Shown: positions 1-6,419, counted from the first letter of the stretch. The stretch is 7,013 nucleotides of DNA from Flavobacterium psychrophilum (GCA_003243255.1 QFQM01000227.1:1-7013), one strand, 5' to 3'. Program-made: numbers and translations. The notes: a model not told the origin generated them from the letters alone.

Positions 1-618
1 TATAATGATGAGAGGGATATTAATGAATGCCGTCAAAAAGCGATTAATGTTATTGCGGCTATGAACGAAACCCTTCAGCAATTTATACCGGAACAAGTAG
101 GGAGATTTGATGATTCATTCAATATCAACTGTATAGGTGATATGTTTCAGTCGCTGGGTGTCCCGACTATATTATTTGAGGCCGGACACTATCAAAATGA
201 TTATAATAGGGAAGAATCGAGGAAATATATCTTTTTTGCATTATTGTCAGGATTTAATGCAATTCACGAAAACGTTGTAGTTGTTAACAAAAAGATAGAA
301 TATTTTAATATTCCTCAAAATAAGATTATTTTTTATGACATCATCTACAAAAATGTTAAGATAAATTATGAAAATAAAGAAAAAATCACGAATTTTGCAT
401 CACAATATAAGGAAGTTCTATTTGAGAATTCTGTAATTTTTCAAGCTATTATTAGCGAAATAGGTAATTTGGATGGTTTTAAGGGTCATGAAGAATTTGA
501 CGTTTTTGGCGAAGAATTTTCAGATTCAGAACTCAATAAAATGCCAATAAGTGGGAAAAAAGCGGATTTTAGTATCGGAAACAACAGAAAATTTGTTAAC
601 GGATTAGAAATAAAGTAG
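1..618 (+). CDS. M14-family zinc carboxypeptidase, C-terminal part (5' end outside window)
   Basis: The reading frame is open from base 1, so this is the last 205 codons of a longer gene; the ATG at 61 is internal. Zinc carboxypeptidases of the M14 family remove C-terminal residues from peptides. The visible hallmark is the segment VPTILFEAGH around fragment residues 54-63. Its Glu (codon 178-180) matches the general-base glutamate of M14 enzymes (Glu270 in carboxypeptidase A). The zinc-binding HxxE motif would lie upstream of the window and cannot be checked. About 145 residues follow the catalytic Glu, longer than the minimal M14 domain. This tail is rich in Asn, Lys, Glu and Phe and has no motif I recognise. 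I see no membrane segment in the visible part. The next gene begins 88 bases later on the same strand. The family call is fairly secure; substrate and cellular location are unknown. Confidence 0.8.
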   Translation, partial: YNDERDINECRQKAINVIAAMNETLQQFIPEQVGRFDDSFNINCIGDMFQSLGVPTILFEAGHYQNDYNREESRKYIFFALLSGFNAIHENVVVVNKKIEYFNIPQNKIIFYDIIYKNVKINYENKEKITNFASQYKEVLFENSVIFQAIISEIGNLDGFKGHEEFDVFGEEFSDSELNKMPISGKKADFSIGNNRKFVNGLEIK

Positions 619-644
619 AAAAATTCCTTATGAATGAATTTTTT
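619..644 (+). terminator. Possible weak AT-rich terminator after the M14 gene
   Basis: Directly after the TAG stop, AAAAATTC (619-626) can pair with GAATTTTT (636-643) across a 9-base loop, and the 3' arm merges into a T-run ending at 644. The stem holds only one G-C pair, so it is weak. It could equally be chance in AT-rich intergenic DNA. Confidence 0.3.
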
Positions 645-706
645 AATAACAGGTTTTAAAAATTAGAATAAAAGAAACCAATTTTAACCTTTAAAAAGAC
701 ACATTT

Positions 707-1186
707 ATGAGCAAATTTCGTTTAGATGAAGTTGACCATCAGATTCTGGATATGCTGATTGACAACACTAGGGTTCCGTTTACTGATATTGCAAAAAAAC
801 TATTAATCTCTGCGGGAACTGTCCATGTAAGGGTTAAAAAAATGGAAGATGCAGGTATTATCATGGGATCATCGCTAACTCTTGATTACGAGAAGTTAGG
901 TTATTCATTCATTGCATATGTTGGTGTATTCCTTCATAATACTTCACAAACAAAATTCGTTCTTGAAAGAATCAACGAAATTCCATTTGTGACTGTGGCT
1001 CATGTAACTACCGGTAAATTCAATATCTTCTGTAAAATCAGGGCTAAAGATACTAAACATGCTAAGGAGGTTATCTTTATGATTGATGATATCGAAGGAG
1101 TTTACAGAACTGAAACTATGATATCTCTTGAAGAGAGCATTAACGACAAGAAAAGACTGATGCATACAATATTTAAAGATCTGTAA
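707..1186 (+). CDS. Lrp/AsnC-family transcriptional regulator
   Basis: This 159-residue protein has the standard length and layout of feast/famine regulators. Residues about 6-52 form a winged helix-turn-helix of AsnC type: a first helix with DHQILDMLIDN, a turn with FTDIAKKL, and a recognition helix near ISAGTVHVRVKKME. A short linker leads to the effector-binding/oligomerisation (RAM) domain, roughly 66-142, with a beta-alpha-beta-beta-alpha-beta pattern. In many relatives the effector loop reads TGxxD; here it is TGKFN (residues 102-106), with Asn in the Asp position. The family binds DNA as dimers to octamers and responds to amino acids. The effector and targets here are unknown. The gene looks monocistronic: 88 bases separate it from the upstream gene and a strong hairpin lies 20 bases after its stop. 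The ATG at 707 places the HTH at the usual distance from the N-terminus. Autoregulation is common in the family, and an imperfect inverted repeat lies in its leader. Confidence 0.93.
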   Translation: MSKFRLDEVDHQILDMLIDNTRVPFTDIAKKLLISAGTVHVRVKKMEDAGIIMGSSLTLDYEKLGYSFIAYVGVFLHNTSQTKFVLERINEIPFVTVAHVTTGKFNIFCKIRAKDTKHAKEVIFMIDDIEGVYRTETMISLEESINDKKRLMHTIFKDL

Positions 1187-1205
1187 GGATTTTTATCAAA
1201 ACTTT

Positions 1206-1239
1206 AAACCCTCATGTTTTACTACATGAGGGTTTTTTT
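1206..1239 (+). terminator. Rho-independent terminator of the Lrp/AsnC gene
   Basis: AAACCCTCATGT (1206-1217) pairs perfectly with ACATGAGGGTTT (1224-1235) over 12 base pairs with a 6-base loop, followed by a run of seven T (1233-1239). It begins 20 bases after the regulator's stop and ends 31 bases before the ppc start codon. The A-rich 5' flank is short, so termination of + strand transcripts is the main role. Confidence 0.92.
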
Positions 1240-1270
1240 ATTAAATTGAACTACCAAAAAACACTAACTT

Positions 1271-3847
1271 ATGTATCCTTCTACATTGCTGGAGCGCTTT
1301 AACGAGCAGGTACAGCTTAAATATCAGATTTTCAACAGTATATTCATGACACTGCCCTTTCAGGCTATTGATAATACAGGAAGCCTGCTTCCTCTCTTTT
1401 CAGAAATGTGTGATGAAGGCTTCAAAAATCAAAAAAGTCCTGAGCAGATTTTTAATGAGTTTGCCGAAAAGTATATGCCTGGTACCACTGAAAAGGAAAG
1501 GATAGGTATGATGTTCCGGTTTATTCAGTACGTAGAGCGTCAAATCGTATTATTCGACGCGATAGAAGATGCTGCTTTTACTAAAATGAATAATCTTGAA
1601 GGGAGTGGTTCATTGCTTTACAGCAGGGAAAAAGCAGAAAGCCAGGGGCTGATTCAGGAATTACGTGATTTTCTTGATGATTTTCAGGTGAGGGCGGTAC
1701 TGACAGCGCACCCAACACAATTCTATCCGGGGTCGGTGCTTGGGATCATAACAGATCTAACGGAGGCCATAAAACAGAATAATCTTCCTGAAATAAAAGA
1801 TTTGCTTTCCCAGCTTGGAAAAACTCCTTTTATAAAGAAGGAGAAACCAACGCCTTATGATGAGGCAGTAAGCCTTATATGGTATCTTGAAAATGTGTTT
1901 TATTACGCTGCCGGAGAAATGTCATCGTTTGTGCAGCAGTCAGTTTACAGGGAAGGTGCTCTAAAGCATCCTGTCTTATCTTTTGGTTTCTGGCCGGGAG
2001 GTGACAGGGATGGCAATCCGTTTGTAACTACTGAAATAACGCTTAAAGTAGCAGACAGGTTAAGAAATTCAATTTTAAAGTGTTATTATCGTGATATCAG
2101 ATCATTAAAAAGAAAGCTGACTTTTCCGGGAGTTGAAGCAATGGTAACTGATATTGAGTCGAAATTATACCGATCGGTATTTTATTCTGAAGGAGAGTTA
2201 TACATCACTCTGGATGAACTTAAACTTGCTCTGAATCAAATCAGGGATTTGGTAGTTACTGAGCATCAGGCATTATATGCTGATGAGATTGACGGACTGA
2301 TCAATAAGGTAAATCTTTTTGGCTTCCACTTCGCTTCACTGGATATACGCCAGAACAGCAAAATTCATGATGCCGTATTTGCAGATGTGATAAGCTATCT
2401 GGCAAAAGAAAATAAAGGAGCTTCAGATTACGAAAATCTTGAGGCATCAAAAAAAATTGAATTACTGGCAAGCTTAAAAGGAAAAATTGAACCTTCGCTT
2501 TTTGAAAATGAAGATACACGTAAAACCCTTGAGTCTATTATCGCGATAAAAACGATTCAGGAGAATAATGGTTCGGAAGGAACTAACAGATACATTATCA
2601 GTAATAATGAAAGTGCCCTTAATGTATTGGAATTGCTGACACTCTTCAGGCTTACAGGATTTGATAATCCTCCTGTTGATATTGTTCCTCTTTTTGAGAC
2701 AGTTGACGACCTTAAAGATGCAGATGCAGTTATGAAGCTGCTTTATGAAAATAAAGTCTATGCAAAACATCTCAAAAACAGGGGCAACAAACAGACAATA
2801 ATGTTAGGATTCTCCGACGGCACCAAAGATGGTGGTTACCTAATGGCTAACTGGAGTATTTACAGGGCAAAAGAGAACCTGACCGCAATGGCGCGCGAAC
2901 ATGATGTTAAAGTTGTTTTCTTTGACGGCAGGGGCGGACCTCCGGCAAGAGGGGGAGGTAAGACTCATAAATACTATGCCTCACAAGGTGCTACAATTGA
3001 AAATAATGAAATACAGATTACCATTCAGGGACAGACTATTAGTTCTAATTTCGGTACCCTTGATACCTGCCGATTCAATTTAGAAAACCTGTTGAGTGCC
3101 GGTATAACGAATGGAGTATTTAATAAAGAGAAAAAACAATTTACACAGGAACAACGTGAGTTGATAGATCATTTGTCTCAATTGGGATATGAAAAATATA
3201 CAGCGTTTAAAAATCATCCTAAATTCCTGCCTTATCTGGATCAGATGAGTACGCTGAATTACTATGCTAAAACAAATATAGGTAGCCGTCCTTCAAAGAG
3301 AAGTAAGTCTGCAACGCTTGATTTCTCTGAATTGAGGGCAATTCCATTTGTAGGTTCGTGGAGCCAGCTAAAACAGAATGTACCCGGATTTTATGGAGTA
3401 GGGCATGCTTTAGGTCAGTATGAGAAAAACGAACAGTGGGATAAAGTGCAAAGTTTATATAATGATTCCTTGTTTTTCAGGACATTACTTGAAAACAGTA
3501 TGATGTCGCTATCGAAATCTTTCTTTCCGCTTACCGCTTACATGAAAGAGGATCCTGAGTTTGGAGAGTTCTGGCAGATTATATATGATGAGTTTTTAGA
3601 AACTAAAAGATTATTGCTTAAAATATCAGGTTATCAGGAATTGATGGATAATTATCCTGACGGAAAAGCTTCTATCAAATTAAGAGAGCATATTGTATTA
3701 CCTTTGCTTACCATTCAGCAGTATGCGTTGAATAAAATAAGAAGCATCAAAAAAGATAATGCTGATGATGCTTTGCTTGAAACTTACGAAAAAATAGTAA
3801 CACGTTCCCTGTTTGGGAATATTAATGCCAGCAGGAATTCTGCTTAA
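1271..3847 (+). CDS. ppc: Phosphoenolpyruvate carboxylase (EC 4.1.1.31)
   Basis: PEP carboxylase converts PEP and bicarbonate to oxaloacetate and phosphate, the anaplerotic feed of the TCA cycle; it is a cytosolic tetramer. At 858 residues it is close to the usual 870-970. Family motifs appear in order: TAHPTQ (145-150) with catalytic His147; GGDRDGNP (243-250); SLDIRQNS (356-363); GFSDGTKDGG (513-522) with a conserved Lys519; the glycine-rich loop GRGGPPARGGGKTH (553-566); SRPSKR (672-677); LRAIPF (688-693); and a C-terminal RNSA. Several positions differ from the E. coli form as I remember it: the loop is preceded by Asp552 where E. coli has His579, FAWTQ is replaced by VGSWSQ, and the end is RNSA, not RNTG. 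I think these are normal for Bacteroidota and that the enzyme is active. The start at 1271 gives the expected N-terminus (ERFNEQV, then LPF). No obvious promoter is seen in the 31 bases after the upstream terminator. The DinB-like gene follows after 3 bases. Confidence 0.97.
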   Translation: MYPSTLLERFNEQVQLKYQIFNSIFMTLPFQAIDNTGSLLPLFSEMCDEGFKNQKSPEQIFNEFAEKYMPGTTEKERIGMMFRFIQYVERQIVLFDAIEDAAFTKMNNLEGSGSLLYSREKAESQGLIQELRDFLDDFQVRAVLTAHPTQFYPGSVLGIITDLTEAIKQNNLPEIKDLLSQLGKTPFIKKEKPTPYDEAVSLIWYLENVFYYAAGEMSSFVQQSVYREGALKHPVLSFGFWPGGDRDGNPFVTTEITLKVADRLRNSILKCYYRDIRSLKRKLTFPGVEAMVTDIESKLYRSVFYSEGELYITLDELKLALNQIRDLVVTEHQALYADEIDGLINKVNLFGFHFASLDIRQNSKIHDAVFADVISYLAKENKGASDYENLEASKKIELLASLKGKIEPSLFENEDTRKTLESIIAIKTIQENNGSEGTNRYIISNNESALNVLELLTLFRLTGFDNPPVDIVPLFETVDDLKDADAVMKLLYENKVYAKHLKNRGNKQTIMLGFSDGTKDGGYLMANWSIYRAKENLTAMAREHDVKVVFFDGRGGPPARGGGKTHKYYASQGATIENNEIQITIQGQTISSNFGTLDTCRFNLENLLSAGITNGVFNKEKKQFTQEQRELIDHLSQLGYEKYTAFKNHPKFLPYLDQMSTLNYYAKTNIGSRPSKRSKSATLDFSELRAIPFVGSWSQLKQNVPGFYGVGHALGQYEKNEQWDKVQSLYNDSLFFRTLLENSMMSLSKSFFPLTAYMKEDPEFGEFWQIIYDEFLETKRLLLKISGYQELMDNYPDGKASIKLREHIVLPLLTIQQYALNKIRSIKKDNADDALLETYEKIVTRSLFGNINASRNSA

Positions 3848-3850
3848 AAA

Positions 3851-4369
3851 ATGAAAATAACCGATATTACACCGGATGAATATGCTCCTTATCAGGAGTC
3901 TTATATAAAGCTGGTAAGTGATGAGTATAATCTTTTTGAAGAACTGGAGATCAGTGTACACAATCTTATTCATTTTGTACGTGAGATACCTATGGATAAA
4001 TATGATTACAGATATGCCGAAGGAAAATGGACTATTAAAGACATACTTCAGCACATAATTGATTCTGAAAGAATATTTGCCTACAGGGCATTACGTTTCG
4101 CCAGAGCGGATAAAACTGAGCTTCCGGGATTTGATGAAAATCTCTATGGAGATGTAGGTCACGGAACAGACAGGAGTATAAATGATCTGCTAACAGAAAT
4201 GTCTGCTGTGCGTCATGCAAATATTATGATGTTCAAGTCATTCAATTCAGAAGACTTGCTTAGAAAAGGCATTGCCTCAGGGTATACAGTATCGGTAAGG
4301 GCTTTTGGATTCTTGCTGATTGGCCATCAAAACCATCATATTAAAATCTTCAAAGAAAGATATTTATAA
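3851..4369 (+). CDS. DinB/YfiT-like four-helix-bundle protein, putative metal-dependent hydrolase or thiol transferase
   Basis: This 172-residue protein has the pattern of the DinB superfamily: a four-helix bundle with three His ligands for one metal ion. The likely ligands are His68 in LQHIIDSER (67-75) and His159 and His163 in IGHQNHHIK (157-165), which gives the HxxxH spacing typical of the last helix. The phrase EGKWTIKDILQHIIDSER is characteristic of the subgroup whose members are annotated as damage-inducible DinB or DNA-damage-unrelated YfiT-like proteins. Some relatives are bacillithiol or mycothiol S-transferases, but the substrate cannot be read from the sequence. No signal peptide is present, so the protein is probably cytosolic. 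The ATG lies 3 bases after the ppc stop, so the two genes are almost certainly cotranscribed and probably translationally coupled. A bidirectional hairpin terminator starts at the stop codon. The fold call is strong; the function is open. Confidence 0.88.
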   Translation: MKITDITPDEYAPYQESYIKLVSDEYNLFEELEISVHNLIHFVREIPMDKYDYRYAEGKWTIKDILQHIIDSERIFAYRALRFARADKTELPGFDENLYGDVGHGTDRSINDLLTEMSAVRHANIMMFKSFNSEDLLRKGIASGYTVSVRAFGFLLIGHQNHHIKIFKERYL

Positions 4370-4397
4370 AAAATGCCGCTAAAAGCGGCATTTTTTT
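4368..4397. terminator. Bidirectional terminator between convergent genes
   Basis: TGCCGCT (4374-4380) pairs with AGCGGCA (4384-4390) around an AAA loop. The stem is extended by the A-run before it and the seven T after it (4391-4397). A-tract, GC stem and T-tract together give a functional-looking terminator on both strands. It serves the ppc-dinB unit from the left and the lipoprotein gene from the right. The left arm overlaps the TAA stop of the DinB-like gene, and the right arm ends one base before the stop codon of the opposing gene. Confidence 0.92.
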
Positions 4398-4877
4398 CTA
4401 TGGACAATCTACTTTATTTATGTATAAAGGCGTAGAGGATTTTAAATTTTTATAACGATAAACACCATCGTCTCCCTGTATCATTTCACCGAATTTGATT
4501 CCGGCCTTATTATTTTCAATAGTAAATACAATTTCTTCGCGTACCGTTTTGCCTTCGCCCATTGCAGTACCTACAGCTGTTACGGTATTGCCATTAAGAC
4601 TTCCCCTGAAAATAATTGTTTTTTTATCTTTTTCGTAGGGAGTGGATTTATAAGTTCCGGATATATTTTCACCATTTTTTAAAACAGTCAGCATCAACGT
4701 ATCTTTTGATACTATCTGCCTGAAACACATTTCCTGATTTTCGGGCAATTCTTCATCCGAAGGTTTTTCAGTAACTACTTCTTTGGTTGTTTTCCCGGTT
4801 TCATTCTTTTCTTCTTTCTGCTGACACGAGGTCAGAAAAAGAAAAGTAAAGGCTAATGTTGCGATTGTGTATTTCAT
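4398..4877 (-). CDS. Small lipoprotein, possibly surface-exposed, unknown function
   Basis: The 159-residue product starts with a lipoprotein signal peptide: a Lys near the N-terminus, a hydrophobic core (IATLAFTFLFL) and lipobox LTSC with lipidated Cys18. The mature N-terminus reads CQQKEEK. In Bacteroidota a Lys followed by two acidic residues just after the Cys resembles the lipoprotein export signal that sends lipoproteins to the cell surface, so surface location is plausible but not shown. Residues about 19-48 are a charged, Glu/Lys/Thr-rich linker. The rest (50-159) looks like a small beta-rich domain with alternating strands (DTLMLTVLKNGENISGTYK, then EEIVFTIENNKAGIKFG). Cys51 and Cys158 flank this domain and could form a disulfide. 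I do not recognise a named family and cannot assign a function. The gene has its own short upstream region after the preceding operon's terminator and ends in the shared bidirectional terminator. Confidence 0.85.
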   Translation of the reverse strand: MKYTIATLAFTFLFLTSCQQKEEKNETGKTTKEVVTEKPSDEELPENQEMCFRQIVSKDTLMLTVLKNGENISGTYKSTPYEKDKKTIIFRGSLNGNTVTAVGTAMGEGKTVREEIVFTIENNKAGIKFGEMIQGDDGVYRYKNLKSSTPLYINKVDCP

Positions 4878-4894
4878 TTTTGGTTTCTTTTCTA

Positions 4895-4902
4895 TAAAAG
4901 TA
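4895..4902 (-). promoter_or_regulatory. Candidate -7 promoter element for the lipoprotein gene
   Basis: On the - strand this reads TACTTTTA, one base off the Bacteroidota -7 consensus TAnnTTTG, 17 bases before the lipoprotein ATG. The upstream TTTG words (4911-4914 and 4915-4918) are too close (8 and 12 bases) to be a standard -33 element, so the call is weak. A promoter is expected here because the gene lies behind a terminator. Confidence 0.25.
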
Positions 4903-4915
4903 AGATATTACAAAC

Positions 4916-4943
4916 AAAAAAAGAACTCTGTTAAGAGTTCTTT
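4916..4943 (-). terminator. Terminator of the speA-DHS-acidic protein operon
   Basis: The stem GAACTCT (4923-4929) with AGAGTTC (4934-4940) has a 4-base loop and is extended by A/T pairs on both sides. On the - strand it is followed by a seven-T run (4916-4922 read in reverse). It lies 22 bases past the stop codon of the acidic-tail gene. Confidence 0.88.
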
Positions 4944-4965
4944 ATATAATTATTGAATAGACAGA

Positions 4966-5415
4966 TTAGTCTTCCTCGTCCTCATCATCTTCTTCGTCGT
5001 CATAATCACGATCTTCATCATCTCTATCATCGTCCTCGTCGTCGTCTTCATCCTCATCATCGCTGTCGCCATCTGCATCGCCGTCAGCACTTTTCTTGCG
5101 TGATTTTTTAGCACTAGCCTCATCATCTGCATCATCGTCATCACCAATTTCAAGGTCTTTTAGTGTATCGATGTCGTCTGAAGCGTCATCCATATCATCA
5201 TCGTCATAATTTTCGATCCTGTCAGCAAGTTTAGTACTCACCTTAACAAGATAGATGGTGTCTTCGGTTCTTACCTCTACTGCTTCAATAGTTTCATTCT
5301 TGGCATTTTTAAAACGGATGATGTTAGAATCATCATAACCATCGGGAAACTTCTCAACCAAAAGGGTAAGAATTTCATTAGTTAGCTTGGCGTAGTCAAC
5401 TATAACTCTTTTCAT
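4966..5415 (-). CDS. Conserved-looking protein with a highly acidic C-terminal tail
   Basis: This 149-residue protein has two parts. Residues 1-70 look folded: a helix-rich start (VDYAKLTNEILTLLVEKFPDG) and a beta-rich segment (ETIEAVEVRTEDTIYLVKVS). From residue 71 the chain is almost entirely Asp/Glu, interrupted by one basic island KKSRKK (103-108). In residues 111-149, 32 of 39 positions are acidic. Similar flavobacterial proteins are, as I recall, sometimes labelled 'DNA primase', but nothing here resembles a primase catalytic domain, so I would not use that name. There is no signal peptide. The start codon lies 7 bases after the stop of the deoxyhypusine-synthase-like gene, so the two are cotranscribed. 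A polyanionic tail could bind polyamines, basic proteins or RNA polymerase (as the acidic delta subunit does in Firmicutes); this is speculation. A role connected with polyamines is suggested only by position. Confidence 0.82.
   Translation of the reverse strand: MKRVIVDYAKLTNEILTLLVEKFPDGYDDSNIIRFKNAKNETIEAVEVRTEDTIYLVKVSTKLADRIENYDDDDMDDASDDIDTLKDLEIGDDDDADDEASAKKSRKKSADGDADGDSDDEDEDDDEDDDRDDEDRDYDDEEDDEDEED
4969..5085 (-). repeat. Low-complexity Asp/Glu codon tract
   Basis: On the - strand this stretch is almost all GAT, GAC, GAA and GAG codons, encoding residues 111-149 of the acidic-tail protein. It is irregular, with no fixed repeat unit. Such tracts can vary in length between strains by slippage. 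The nearly pure GA-N pattern also creates a spurious Met-rich open frame in another phase. Confidence 0.85.
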
Positions 5416-5422
5416 AAATCTA

Positions 5423-6394
5423 TTATAAATCTAATAAGTAAGCAAAAATAAGAGGGGCAACAATAGTTGCATCAGATTCAATTATAAATTTAGGGGTATT
5501 TATGTCCAGTTTACCCCATGTAATCTTTTCGTTAGGTACTGCACCTGAATATGAACCATAACTGGTAGTTGAGTCAGATATCTGACAGAAGTAACTCCAG
5601 AAAGGTACATCGTGCATTTCCATATCCTGGTAAAGCATTGGTACAACGCAAATAGGGAAATCTCCTGCGATACCTCCACCAATCTGGAAGAAACCAACAC
5701 CTTTGCTGCTGTTTTTAGTATACCAGTCAGCAAGGAATGTCATATACTCAATACCGGATTTCATTGTAGAAGCTTTAAGTTCTCCTTTTATCACGTATGA
5801 AGCAAAGATATTACCCATTGTGCTGTCTTCCCAGCCCGGTACAATAATAGGTAAATTTTTCTCAGCAGCAGCGTACATCCAGCTATCTTTTAGGTCAATT
5901 TCATAATATTCCTCTAAAACGCCCGATAAAAGCATTTTGTACATGAATTCATGTGGGAAATAACGTTCACCTTTATCATCAGCGTCTTTCCATATCTTAT
6001 GGATGTGTTTCTGAAGACGACGGAAAGCCTCGTGCTCAGGGATACAGGTGTCAGTAACACGGTTAAGTCCTCTTTCTAAAAGATCCCATTCCTCTTGAGG
6101 GGTAAGGTCTCTGTAGTTTGGTACACGCTCGTAGTGAGAGTGTGCCACAAGGTTCATTATATCTTCTTCAAGGTTAGCTCCTGTACATGAAATTATCTGT
6201 ACTTTGTCCTGACGGATCATTTCGGCGAAAATTTTCCCAAGTTCTGCCGTACTCATAGCACCCGCAAGTGTTACCATCATCTGGGCACCATCCTGCAGTT
6301 GTTTTTCATAGCCTTTCGCAGCATCCACTAGCGCAGCACTGTTGAAGTGCAGGTAGTACTTTTCAATAAACTGGCTAATTGGTCCTTTGCTCAT
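5423..6394 (-). CDS. Deoxyhypusine-synthase-family protein, probable homospermidine synthase
   Basis: The 323-residue protein belongs to the deoxyhypusine synthase (DHS) fold, NAD-dependent enzymes that move an aminobutyl group from spermidine onto a lysine or an amine. Visible hallmarks are SCTGANLEED (69-78, the NAD-site strand and acidic pair), PGWEDSTMGN (186-195), the glycine turn IGGGIAGD (238-245), SGAVPNE (283-289) and WGKL (293-296). Lys295 matches the lysine that forms the enzyme-substrate imine in human DHS (Lys329), with Trp293 and Glu289 also kept. Several residues that hold spermidine in the human enzyme appear replaced (see findings). Bacteria lack eIF5A, so the protein substrate is absent. 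Homospermidine is a known major polyamine of many flavobacteria, and DHS relatives can make it, so homospermidine synthase is the best inference. The gene follows speA by 25 bases and precedes the acidic-tail gene by 7. It is somewhat shorter than human DHS (about 370). Family call strong; reaction inferred. Confidence 0.9.
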   Translation of the reverse strand: MSKGPISQFIEKYYLHFNSAALVDAAKGYEKQLQDGAQMMVTLAGAMSTAELGKIFAEMIRQDKVQIISCTGANLEEDIMNLVAHSHYERVPNYRDLTPQEEWDLLERGLNRVTDTCIPEHEAFRRLQKHIHKIWKDADDKGERYFPHEFMYKMLLSGVLEEYYEIDLKDSWMYAAAEKNLPIIVPGWEDSTMGNIFASYVIKGELKASTMKSGIEYMTFLADWYTKNSSKGVGFFQIGGGIAGDFPICVVPMLYQDMEMHDVPFWSYFCQISDSTTSYGSYSGAVPNEKITWGKLDINTPKFIIESDATIVAPLIFAYLLDL

Positions 6395-6419
6395 TGTTTG
6401 TTGTATTTAAATTCAAGTA

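Noticed and set aside
944..1165. 73-residue open frame antisense to the Lrp/AsnC gene
   Set aside because: It is contained in the effector domain coding region of a clear regulator gene, with no supporting signal.
2301..2770. Two open frames opposite ppc on the - strand
   Set aside because: They lie wholly inside a well-supported PEP carboxylase gene, have unnatural Phe/Ile/Cys-rich composition and no recognisable domain.
2901..3083. 60-residue open frame in another phase inside ppc
   Set aside because: It overlaps the glycine-loop region of ppc and has no start-site or family support.
3698..4220. Open frames on the - strand opposite the ppc 3' end and the DinB-like gene
   Set aside because: They are antisense to two confident genes, with hydrophobic or Cys/His-rich composition and no promoter or family signature.
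4950..5153. Open frame on the - strand encoding a Met/Thr/Lys-rich 67-residue peptide
   Set aside because: It is the acidic GA-N codon tract read in another phase (ATG and ACG words from GAT-GA runs). The composition is an artefact of the real acidic-tail gene.
4969..5205. Possible tandem repeat or CRISPR-like array
   Set aside because: The repetition is of Asp/Glu codons without a constant unit or spacers. It is protein low complexity, not an array.
4966..5415. Naming the acidic-tail protein a DNA primase
   Set aside because: Some databases appear to use this label for similar proteins, but no zinc finger, TOPRIM or other primase motif is present in 149 residues.
5500..5906. Short open frames on both strands within the DHS-like gene
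   Set aside because: They overlap a gene with clear family motifs throughout and have no independent support.
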